Below the pieces are notes generated by a model. That model saw only the letters and a list, made by a program, of their open reading frames with translations. It had not been told where the DNA came from and did no database searches. This document shows, piece by piece, positions 50,684-60,540 of a stretch of 64,000 nt of DNA. The stretch spans positions 3,473,122 to 3,537,121 of the forward strand of contig OW240921.1 of the NCBI GenBank assembly GCA_933207985.1, read 5' to 3'. Each line of letters opens with the position of its first letter. Within the stretch, counting starts at the first letter, position 1. The translations under genes were made by a program, and so were the position numbers. The stretch comes from Pelobates cultripes. Its lineage: Eukaryota > Chordata > Amphibia > Anura > Pelobatidae.

Positions 50684-51638
50684 TGTAGCGGAGGGCATTG
50701 GACTGTCCTCAAAATTCTGTATGTTCATATGCTTTCTGTTATATTTTGCCTTATGTATATATGTGTATGCAGCATTCGACTTATTGTTCTGTAAAATCAC
50801 TCTGTTCATTATATTGAGTAAAACTACCAAACAACCATACCACCCAGGAATAAGTGTGCCTCCACTTACCGTTCGCAACAATGTTGCAAACGGGTAATTG
50901 GTGATTCGTGTAATGTGTGTTTTGTCCTCTGGGTGGCCACCATTCGGGAAACGAACACGTGGCAGCAGCCATTTTAAAACGTATTCGTATTGTTCAGTTC
51001 CCCATGGAATGTCGGTAGGGAAACCCCTTGCATGGGGAATCCCATAAATACTGTGCCTGTAATTAAAACCTCAGGTGACCTCCAAGCTATGTGTCGTCTA
51101 GTTCTTGGGAGAAAGGGATTGTAACTACGCTACCTGGATTTTACCTGCTTTGTACCTGCTTGATTCTGTCTACCAGCGGAGATACCGTGGATAATACTAC
51201 TACTCCACTACAGGGTGATTTTTGGATATGTCCCTCACCCAGATCAGGGCCACCAGGGGATATAATATTTAAAGGGGTACCCCTATGTTTAGGGGTACAT
51301 CCAGAAACCCAGGGAATTTGTGTCCTGCATAATGGGATTATGAGTCAGGCTTAGGGGAGGGAATGTGTGGACGGCAACTCATGTATGATTGGCTATTGTG
51401 TAATTATTGTAAATCCCTCCCTTGCATGGGAGAATGCTTTAAAAGAAGGTGAAGTGATTAAAGGTTCAGTTCTGCTCCTGATGCTGTGTGTCGTCCAGTC
51501 ATTGGGATCTGTATGGGAATATTCGTGGATTACCTTGCTTGCTGGGATTATTGCTCTATGGTATTTTTATTACTTGTTCCTGAGCCTCACTGGAATCTTT
51601 AGTGGAGTTAACCTGTGAAATACCAGCTCTCCGCTACA
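50684..51638 (+). mobile_element. Mosaic solo LTR, TSD AACCC
   Basis: 955 bp from TGTAGCGGAG to CTCTCCGCTACA, AACCC at 50679-50683 and 51639-51643. Family as 59100-60128, but about 50998-51212 is replaced by the 3' end of a 49596-type LTR (CCCCTTGCATGGGGAATCCC, CTATGTGTCGTCTAGTTCTT, ending CCACTACA). CACGTG at 50956-50961 and GCCATTTT at 50968. Confidence 0.85.
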
Positions 51639-51700
51639 AACCCATTTGTATATTTTGCCATGATTAGCCAGGAAAATATATTATACACACAATATACATA

Positions 51701-53263
51701 CAGGGAGTGCAGAATTATTAGGCAAATGAGTATTTTGACCACATCATCCTCTTTATGCATGTTGTCTTACTCCAAGCTGTATAGGCTCGAAAGCCTACTA
51801 CCAATTAAGCATATTAGGTGATGTGCATCTCTGTAATGAGAAGGGGTGTGGTCTAATGACATCAACACCCTATATCAGGTGTGCATAATTATTAGGCAAC
51901 TTCCTTTCCTTTGGCAAAATGGGTCAAAAGAAGGACTTGACAGGCTCAGAAAAGTCAAAAATAGTGAGATATCTTGCAGAGGGATGCAGCACTCTTAAAA
52001 TTGCAAAGCTTCTGAAGCGTGATCATCGAACAATCAAGCGTTTCATTCAAAATAGTCAACAGGGTCGCAAGAAGCGTGTGGAAAAACCAAGGCGCAAAAT
52101 AACTGTCCATGAACTGAGAAAAGTCAAGCGTGCAGCTGCCACGATGCCACTTGCCACCAGTTTGGCCATATTTCAGAGCTGCAGCATCACTGGAGTGCCC
52201 AAAAGCACAAGGTGTGCAATACTCAGAGACATGGCCAAGGTAAGAAAGGCTGAAAGACGACCACCACTGAACAAGACACACAAGCTGAAACGTCAAGACT
52301 GGGCCAAGAAATATCTCAAGACTGATTTTTCTAAGGTTTTATGGACTGATGAAATGAGAGTGAGTCTTGATGGGCCAGATGGATGGGCCCGTGGCTGGAT
52401 TGGTAAAGGGCAGAGAGCTCCAGTCCGACTCAGACGCCAGCAAGGTGGAGGTGGAGTACTGGTTTGGGCTGGTATCATCAAAGATGAGCTTGTGGGGCCT
52501 TTTCGGGTTGAAGATGGAGTCAAGCTCAACTCCCAGTCCTACTGCCAGTTCCTGGAAGACACCTTCTTCAAGCAGTGGTACAGGAAGAAGTCTGCATCCT
52601 TCAAGAAAAACATGATTTTCATGCAGGACAATGCTCCATCACACGCGTCCAAGTACTCCACAGCGTGGCTGGCAAGAAAGGGTATAAAAGAAGAAAATCT
52701 AATGACATGGCCTCCTTGTTCACCTGATCTGAACCCCATTGAGAACCTGTGGTCCATCATCAAATGTGAGATTTACAAGGAGGGAAAACAGTACACCTCT
52801 CTGAACAGTGTCTGGGAGGCTGTGGTTGCTGCTGCACGCAATGTTGATGGTGAACAGATCAAAACACTGACAGAATCCATGGATGGCAGGCTTTTGAGTG
52901 TCCTTGCAAAGAAAGGTGGCTATATTGGTCACTGATTTGTTTTTGTTTTGTTTTTGAATGTCAGAAATGTATATTTGTGAATGTTGAGATGTTATATTGG
53001 TTTCACTGGTAATAATAAATAATTGAAATGGGTATATATTTGTTTTTTGTTAAGTTGCCTAATAATTATGCACAGTAATAGTCACCTGCACACACAGATA
53101 TCCCCCTAACATAGCTATAACTAAAAACAAACTAAAAACTACTTCCAAAAATATTCAGCTTTGATATTAATGAGTTTTTTGGGTTCATTGAGAACATGGT
53201 TGTTGTTCAATAATAAAATTAATCCTCAAAAATACAGCTTGCCTAATAATTCTGCACTCCCTG
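51701..53263 (+). mobile_element. Tc1/mariner element, copy 2 (coding-intact)
   Basis: 1563 bp with TA on both sides (51699-51700, 53264-53265). Outer CAGGGAGTGCAGAATTATTA and inner GTGCATAATTATTAGGCAAC (51881-51900), mirrored at the right (53054-53073 and the end), form an IR/DR arrangement of paired transposase-binding-like sites. Confidence 0.95.
51919..52935 (+). CDS. Tc1/mariner transposase, DD37E type, full length
   Basis: 338 codons, ATG to TGA, uninterrupted. Cut-and-paste transposase acting at TA sites. The N-terminal paired-like DNA-binding half has two helix-turn-helix regions: EKSKIVRYLAEGCSTLKIAK, LLKRDHRTIKRFI and later LATSLAIFQSCSITGVPKST. Basic linker KKRVEKPRRK. Catalytic residues: Asp144 in WTDEMR, Asp237 in FMQDNAPSHAS, Glu275 in NPIENLW. 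The spacing of 37 residues between the second Asp and Glu places it in the DD37E group rather than classical DD34E Tc1. GGGGVLVWAG is the usual glycine-rich box. All features needed for activity are visible; activity itself is untested. Confidence 0.95.
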   Translation: MGQKKDLTGSEKSKIVRYLAEGCSTLKIAKLLKRDHRTIKRFIQNSQQGRKKRVEKPRRKITVHELRKVKRAAATMPLATSLAIFQSCSITGVPKSTRCAILRDMAKVRKAERRPPLNKTHKLKRQDWAKKYLKTDFSKVLWTDEMRVSLDGPDGWARGWIGKGQRAPVRLRRQQGGGGVLVWAGIIKDELVGPFRVEDGVKLNSQSYCQFLEDTFFKQWYRKKSASFKKNMIFMQDNAPSHASKYSTAWLARKGIKEENLMTWPPCSPDLNPIENLWSIIKCEIYKEGKQYTSLNSVWEAVVAAARNVDGEQIKTLTESMDGRLLSVLAKKGGYIGH

Positions 53264-54358
53264 TAGTTGCCATTCTACCTTGTCCACTGTTACTCCGCTC
53301 AGGTAATAAACCGATCTATTCTGAGCCCCTGGTTGTTCTTCTGTGCCCTGATCATCATGGGCTGTAATTCCCTCATCAATAGGTGGCTGTGTGACCCACC
53401 TTGATGACTGATATAGGATACAGTCGCATTGATATTCAAGATAATTTGGACCCACTTGTTCTTCAGCAACCCTCTGAAATGTAGAAGGGCCCTGAAAATG
53501 TCTCAGAATTCCAGAAAATTGGATGGTAATTGTGGCGAAACCGACCTCGCCACTGGGCATTGGAAAAGCCTTCTGCCATGTGACTATGACCCCTGGGATG
53601 TATTGCCCTTTAAAGACATGATCTCACCGATATTTGGTGCACAAAGACATCAGGGGACACATTATACAGTAATTATTTTTCATACAGCCTGTATATGTTC
53701 TGCGGAATCTGCATTAAACTGTATCTTCCAAACTACTGAACGGATCTGGGTGAATTTTGGATATGTGGTTCACCCAGATCCCCCGGTCCCGAGGATATAT
53801 ATATATTTTTATGGGGTTATTGCATGTTTTTCCCTGTGATATGTTTTATAATACTGTATTTCTCTGCCTGTGATAATTATATTAACCATTGTGTTCAGTA
53901 ATCATATCACAGGCAGAGCGGATGATTTTGTGTGGGAGTGTCTGTGTGTATTGTACGGATTGATTGGTTGTATTTCAAAACCCTGTGGGCAGTACTATGT
54001 TTGTGGATTGTGAATAAAAGAGGCTGTATGTGCCAGTCCAGTCAGTTCTGCTTGGCCTCAAAACGAAGTGTCGTCTCATTATTGGGGGAATTGGATTGTA
54101 TGCTGATTGCCCGGAGTGTAAGCTGATTGTATGCTTTTCCTGTTCAGCTGCTTACAGCATTCACATGCTTGAGAGCATTCGTATGCTTCTCCGGTTCAGT
54201 GGTTGTGGTGTCTGCTGCAGTGCTTGGAGTCCTCAGGAAGCGCTAGGAGCATCCTTCTACGGAGGTACCCAGTCGGGGTGCCAGGTGATCCGTTACATTG
54301 GTGGCAAGCGGTGGGATGGCGTCCTAGTGCGAGGTAAAGCAGCTCAGAGACACCGTTC

Positions 54359-54643
54359 ATGGAGTTACAAATTGAGGGCAATGCTAGCACTCGTGCAGCA
54401 CCCCTGGGAGCAGAGGTATCCAGCGACTGGGAGCAGACAGGTATGGAAGGCTCTGTCTCTGAAGATGATTGGCTGGCCGAGGTGAGGCAGCGAGAGGCCC
54501 AGTACGGGGATGATGTACCCATGGAGATACGCCGGGCGATCTGGAACCAGGTCACGGCCGAGCGAAACACAAGGCTGGACCGAGAATTCCAGCTGGCAAA
54601 AGAGAGAGAGTACGCTCAGCGGAAGGAGTGTTACAGCAGCTGA
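54359..54643 (+). CDS. Element D ORF 1, acidic, unknown
   Basis: 94 codons starting MELQIEGNASTRAAP. It contains SVSEDDWLAEVRQREAQYGD and EIRRAIWNQVTAERNTRLDR, a charged probably helical region. The leader text LQIEGNA is shared with the corresponding position of elements B (31650 down) and C (49040 down). A TGA at 54641 interrupts; related text continues downstream (VLIDWSCKEPQQ). No known domain. Confidence 0.4.
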   Translation: MELQIEGNASTRAAPLGAEVSSDWEQTGMEGSVSEDDWLAEVRQREAQYGDDVPMEIRRAIWNQVTAERNTRLDREFQLAKEREYAQRKECYSS

Positions 54644-54813
54644 GTAGAGGCTGCATCCGAGGAGGTTAGCCGTCTCACTCTGAGGCGGCCGGAGGAACCC
54701 GAAGTAGGGGTCCTCATAGACTGGTCCTGTAAGGAACCACAACAGCCAAGGTCTCTCCACCTGGTCCACCAGGATGCTGGGAAGCCAGCCCAGATCCCCA
54801 GCAGCAGCCGGAG

Positions 54814-55443
54814 TTGCCAGGTGCGGAAGCAGGTGGTCCTTACTCGCAAATGTTGAGGGACCTCACAGACTGGTCCTGGGAAGACCCACAGATGGCAGGT
54901 GGAGATGGGACGGCAGTCTCTCTACCGGCCCTACAGGGATGCTGGGCGGTTGGCCCAGATCCCGAGTGGCAGTATGTATCACAGGGAGCTGAAGGTGCTG
55001 TCCTTCCTCCCCAGTGGCAGTATGTATCACAGGGAGCCGAAGGTGCCGTCCTTCCTCCCCAGTGGCAGCTTATTTCACAAAGGGTAGACCTTATTCTCCC
55101 AGGTGTGGCAGATGAGACAGCCGGCCTCGCTTCCCAGCAGCAGGACAATATATTGAAAGGGGAGACAGTCGGTCCGCCTCTCCACCAGCAGAGAGAGTGT
55201 CAGGGAGAGGAGCCTGTTACCCCCTCTCCCCAGCGGTTGAAAGTGTGTAAAGGAGAGGAGCTTGTTACCCAGCCGCAGCATAGCCCACCAAGGGGAGACA
55301 CTAAGCCCCCCCACCAGCGCAGATGGGACCGTGGTCTCTGCACCCAAGCTACAGGGAGTACGGACAGTCAGTCCTGCTCCCCAGCGGCAGAGAATTCTAT
55401 CGGGAGGGGAGAGTCTCGTTCCCCCTCCCCAGCCGCAGCCTAG
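54814..55443 (+). CDS. Element D ORF 2: DWSW motif and Pro/Gln repeats
   Basis: 209 codons, unknown family. Early on it has MLRDLTDWSWEDPQMAGGDG, the same motif as element B. Two copies of EWQYVSQGAEGAVLPPQW-type text follow, then repeats with GETVGPPLHQQ, EEPVTPSPQRLKVCKGEELV and SPPRGDTKPP, closely matching the repeats of element C. The continuation after a frame change reaches PLDMDKLPTT and TLLIMFYGWALG near 55750-55850, the hydrophobic tail also seen in element C. Confidence 0.45.
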   Translation: MPGAEAGGPYSQMLRDLTDWSWEDPQMAGGDGTAVSLPALQGCWAVGPDPEWQYVSQGAEGAVLPPQWQYVSQGAEGAVLPPQWQLISQRVDLILPGVADETAGLASQQQDNILKGETVGPPLHQQRECQGEEPVTPSPQRLKVCKGEELVTQPQHSPPRGDTKPPHQRRWDRGLCTQATGSTDSQSCSPAAENSIGRGESRSPSPAAA

Positions 55444-58400
55444 CCCACCAAGCCCCACACCGGTGCAGATGGGACAGTGGTCTTTGTGCCCAAACCACAG
55501 GGCGTAGGGACGGTCGGTCCTGTCCCCCAGCAGCAGGGCTGTATATCTAAAGGGAAGACAGCCTGTCTTCCCCTCCAGCAGCAACACCAGGTCCAGCGGG
55601 AGGAGCCTACTAACCCTTCTCCTCAGCTGGGCTCCAACTAGGCTACTCCCATGGCAGCGCTGGCACCAGGGCAGAGTACCGCTGGTCTCTGCCCACTCAG
55701 CAACCCACCGATCCAGAAGGCTAGTACCCCCCAGAGCCGTGGTGGAGCCCCTGGACATGGACAAGCTACCCACTACCCCAGGTGCAGTAACCAATTCTTG
55801 TAGGTGGGCCACTCTGTTGATTATGTTTTATGGGTGGGCCCTGGGATGTATTGCCCTTTAAAGACATGATGTGGGCATAATGGATTTGTGTTGTGCTGCT
55901 GCTGGCCCTTTAAGAACCATCTGGGGACATACTGTGGAGTTACTGGGTGGCCACCATTTCATGTATCAGAGGCACATGGTGAGAACAATGGATGAAGCAC
56001 ATGGTGAGAACAATGGATGGCGGCCATTTTAACTCACACACACTTGGACTTTTCTACACGGTGCCATCTCGCCGGTATTTGGTGAACAAAGACATTGTGC
56101 AGTAGTTTTAAACTATACAACAGGGGACACATTATACAGTAATTATTTTTCATATAGCCTGTATATGTTCTGCAGAATCTGCATTAAACTGTATCTTCCA
56201 AAGTACTGAACGGATCTGGGTGAATTTTGGATATGTGGTTCACCCAGATTCCCCGGTCCCGAGGATATATATATTTTTATGGGGTTATTGCATGTTTTGG
56301 GGTCCCTGTGATATGTTTTATAATACTGTATTTCTCTGCCTGTGATAATTATATTAACCATTGTGTTCAGTAATCATATCACAGGCAGAGCGGAGGATTT
56401 TGTGTGGGAGTGTCTGTGTGTATTGTACGGATTGATTGGTTGTATTTCAAAATCCTGTGGGCAGTACTGTTTGTGGATTGTGAATAAAAGAGGCTGTATG
56501 TGCCAGTCCAGTCAGTTCTGCTTGACCTCAAAACGAAGTGTCATCTTGTTATTGGGGGAATTGGATTGTATGCTGATTGCCCGGAGTGTAAGCTGATTGT
56601 ATGCTTTTGCTGTTCAACTGCTTACAGCATTCATATGCTTGAGAGCATTCGTATGCTTCTCCGGTTCGGTGGTTGTGGTGTCTGCTGCCGAGCATGGAGT
56701 CCTCAGGAAGCGCTAGGAGCATCCTTCAATGGAGGTACCCAGTCGGGGTGCCAGGTAATGCGTTACAGTAATATTGTTCCTTCCCTGTAACATGGTCCAG
56801 ACAATGCACATCCAAGCCTCAAAAACTGGAATCTGAGCTTGTAATTGCCCAGTGAGGTTCTGTTAACTGGAAACCCAGAGCTATATGCTCTCTTTTCAGC
56901 TACCAAGTAAGGTGTAGCTCCACTGATGGTGATATTGTCAGTGGCTGACTCCAATTCATCTTTCTCTTGTTGAACTGAGATAGGAAGGACCTTTAATGAC
57001 TCCTGAGATGCAATTGAGCCCATCTGACAAGTCTGATGGTGGAAAACTGGATTCCTAGTAATTGCATCTACTTTCTTGCCTGCCTTTCTTTGCCTGCCTT
57101 CTGTGGGTCTGAGGCTAACAGAAGTAGATCATCCAGATAATGGAACAAGGTTGTGTTCTGGACTCTCAGTATCACTATAAGCACAACCAGTACTTTTCAC
57201 CCCTCTGCTGCGACACCATGCAGTGCTTGCTCCGCCCCCGTGTGAACCCCTGCCTCCGGAGCCCAAACCTGCCCCGCGTCCGACCTATGTGTACGCCCCT
57301 TTCCCCAAGCCTCAATTAGGTGTTGTATCGATTGTAACAAAGCAAGTGAAGATGCAGTAGGGTTTGACTCACCAACCAAGCCCTCCGCAGGCAACGGCCT
57401 TGGGGCTTCTCCTTGAGGTCCCACCGGACTGGAATGATCCGCCACATCTCTCTTCAAGTCAACCGGGAATCCACGCGATGCCAGGAATATCCAGAATGCG
57501 ATCCATTTCCAGACATGGTACAAGAAGAAGAATGCCAGGGCCGATTGAACTGTTCCATGCTCTCCCTACCCTTGTGTCCTCGGGAGCGCCATGACCCCAC
57601 ATCCTGCCTTCGCTCCTGGCCCCGCCAGCCGTCATGAGTTCCCGAGGTCCCACTGGCCTTACCTCTGGGACTCCTGCTCTGCTCCTGGGCCAACCTGCAC
57701 CTAGATCCACACCCTGAAGCCACCGAGCGCTCCCCAGAGGAACCGCTGGCGTCCAATGCTGCCCCCGCCGTGTACCCAACACCCCTGGGGACACTACCCA
57801 ACATCAGCAGCCGGACTCGATGCGTGCCTCCTAATTGCACCCAGGGTTGCGACCTGCCCAGCGACCCTATGGGATCCCTACGCCCCATTGGCCCGGGACC
57901 CTTAACCAAAGCGCGACCCCTGCGGTTTGCCTGCCTGCGATGCCTCCTATCAGTGGGCCCTGTGCATCCACCCTTGCCTTACCAGCTCCTGACCAGGACC
58001 ATCCAACGGTGTGCTCTGCGCATCCACCCCAGGGGACACCGGATTGGAAGAACACCGTCTCTGGGGCCCCTGTCGGACACCAGGGGGCCTCCCTCCAATC
58101 CCAGCGTGTGCCCTTGCCTCAACCCCCACGCAGGTAGGCCCAGCTGTACCCCAAGACCCTGTGGAACCAAGGGACCCTGGACAAGCAAAGGAAGGAGACT
58201 GATGTCAACCCCAGTGCCCCCTTCCAGTGCACCTCCATCTGCCCTGATACCAGGCCAGGAAGGGGACAAATCCCTCAGCAGTAGCCCCAAAGCCTGCTGC
58301 CACCAGCTGAGAACTCCCACTTGCCTGCACATTGTCGGGCCCTGCAAGGGCCAAGTCCTGTGCTGCACCAGCTTCATCCTCTGACCGATATTACTCCCGA

Positions 58401-58830
58401 CCACCAGGGGGCGCCTGGTCCTTCGTACCTGGCACGTATCCTAGGCCCACCCCACTGACCATGGAGGCTTGCAATCCAAGCGCAGCTCCCACCGATCTTG
58501 GAGCAGCGCTGACTGGCAGTGATGGGCCTGCCGATCTGCCTAAACTCTGCCTCTGCCGCCGGGCACATGTGGCAGCCGGTGGAACCTGTTCAATGCCGCC
58601 AGTGCTGGTCCCAGCACTCACGGGGCCGGTCGCGGCCATACCTGTCCCAGTCCCAGCCCCATCCACAACCTGGGCTCCCGCAGCCACGCCGCCCCTGTCC
58701 CGTGCTTCCTCCCGTGCTACCTCCTGGAGGCCATCAGATCGTCCAAAGACTGCTCAGCTATTCTGAAAAAGGAAAAACAAACTTACCAGGCCCAAGCAAT
58801 GCAAAAACACCAGCTCAGCCTGGTAAGTGA

Positions 58831-59094
58831 ATTAGCAATGGCAATTTCAAAAATGGCCGACATTTATATCAACCCCTAAACCCTACCCCACCAATCACCA
58901 TCAGGCTCCCCCTAAGCCCGCCTCCAAGCCCTGTCAAGGCCCACTCTGCTAATCTGCACTTTTCTCCTTGGGGCTGTGATGGGATTTCAACATGGTTCAA
59001 AATTTAGTAGGCCTGAAATCTCCATGTGGCATATACAAGTACAGGTGTTTGTTGTATCTGTTAGTTAGTTACATGTAGCTAAGATACTGTCATC
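58831..59094. other. Short unassigned segment
   Basis: Between the DIRS-like remnant and the solo LTR. No ORF or repeat is recognised. Confidence 0.4.
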
Positions 59095-59099
59095 AATGT

Positions 59100-60128
59100 T
59101 GTAGCGGATTGCATTGGGCTGTCCTAAAAATTACAGTTATTCCTATGTGTTCGGTTGAATTGTGACATGTGTATGTGAAATGTATGCAGCATTCGCCTGA
59201 TTGTTCGGTAGAATCACTCCAGTTACTATGCGAGTGAAACTACCGAACAATCAGACCACCCCAGTAGTAAGTGTGCCTCCAATTACCGTTTGCAACAATG
59301 TTGCAAATGGGTAATTGGCAATTCATGTAGTGTGTTCTTTGTTCTCTGGGTGGCCGCCATTCGGGAGACGTACACGTGGCGGCGGCCATTTTAAACTCCC
59401 GAACAGCGGTGTTTTGCCATCAAGTGTCTGGAATCCAAATCGGACACTCGGTTAGGCAAACATCGCTGAGACCTCCACACTGCTGCCAATTCGGCTTCCC
59501 GTTCGGTAAAAAGAACCCCACGAACAGGGGGATTTACCCAAATCCTCCCCAGCTCTCATAACCCAATCCATTAGTGTGTTTCATTCCCTTTTCTGTGACC
59601 GTCCACAGGGCCAAAATACATGGAACCCTTTTCGGCTGTTAACCCCAGCGCGGTCGGTCTTTTTAGTACTTCCTGGAATTTCCCGAACCCCTAGTCCGAT
59701 CTGGGTGATTTTTGGATATGTGTCTCACCCAGATCAGGGCTACCAGGGGATTTAATATTTAAAGGGGTACCCCTATGTTTAGGGGTACATCCAGGAACCC
59801 AGGTAATTTGGGTCCTGCGTAAGGGGATTATGTGTCACACTAAGGGGAGGGGATATGTGGGTGGCAACTCGTGTATGATTGGAGTACTGTATAATTACTG
59901 TAAATCCCTCCCTTGCATGGGAGAAAGCTTTAAAAGATGGTTGTGTGATTAAAAGTTCAGTTCTGCTCCTGATGCTGTGTGTCATCCAGTCATTGGGATT
60001 GATGTTGGGATATTGTTGGATTGTTTTGCCTGCTGAAAGTATTGCCTTATGGATTTATAATTCTTGTTCCTGAGCCTCACTGGGATCTTAAGTGGAGATA
60101 ACCTGTGGAATATCAGCTCTCCGCTACA
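59100..60128 (+). mobile_element. Solo LTR, TSD AATGT
   Basis: 1029 bp from TGTAGCGGATTGCATTGGGC to CTCTCCGCTACA. AATGT at 59095-59099 and 60129-60133. Contains CACGTG (59373-59378) and GGCGGCCATTTT (59381-59392). Confidence 0.92.
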
Positions 60129-60540
60129 AATGTACTGAGCATGTGCATCAACTGTAGTCACATTCCTTTGTCCTTAAAAGGAGTCATACGGTCTGCCCAT
60201 ATTAGGTGATCCTGAATATCCTATTCACTGATTGGTCTAAGGGTATGTGTGAGTGGAGCTATGAATGGGAGGAGTTATTGTTAATTAATAGCCTGTGCAA
60301 ACTATGCTCTGGGCTCATACCTTTTGAACACAAGTTCAGTGTGAGACCTTTTGTAAACAAAGACCTTTTTTACTTCCTGAAGACCTGCCTCCATCTCTCT
60401 GTGTTTGGCTTCTGCAAGTTAGTCCGGTAACAGGGCTACATTTGTGAAATAAAATGTTAAAAAATATGTAGCAAAACACACAAAAAGGATAAACTCTCAC
60501 CGTATCATGGGCTGAGATGGACAGCCTGTTTAAATTGACA
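60129..60540. other. Intergenic sequence, nothing recognised
   Basis: Ordinary-complexity sequence with only short ORFs. Confidence 0.4.

Larger units (their letters stand above)
53531..56767 (+). mobile_element. LTR element D, compact, TSD GTAAT
   Basis: 3237 bp with GTAAT at 53526-53530 and 56768-56772. 5' LTR 53531-54297 (TGTGGCGAAACCGACCTCGC to GATCCGTTACA) has an internal deletion of about 200 bp relative to its partner. TTGGTGGCAAGCGGTGGGAT follows. The internal region ends near 55838, where the 3' LTR (to 56767) begins at CCCTGGGATGTATTGCC without its first ~70 bp or a polypurine tract. No pol genes. Confidence 0.88.
53264..58830 (-). mobile_element. Second DIRS-like retroelement remnant, split by LTR element D
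   Basis: Read on the minus strand from 58830. A GC-rich, Pro/Gly/Ser-rich gag-like stretch (58830 to 57200) comes first. It is followed by LVVLIVILRVQNTTLFHYLD plus DLLLLASDP around 57180-57060 (RT catalytic YLDD), and further RT/RNase H-like text to 56768. After element D it resumes (53530 to 53270) with text resembling the RNase H tail (YLSGVT, VDKVEWQL). Assignment as DIRS rests on the YLDD and tail context. Frames are broken throughout. Confidence 0.45.

Noticed and set aside
57770..58830. 204- and 144-codon plus-strand Pro-rich ORFs as a host gene
   Set aside because: GC-rich sequence is open in several frames on both strands and is contiguous with an RT on the minus strand; most likely retroelement gag-like DNA.
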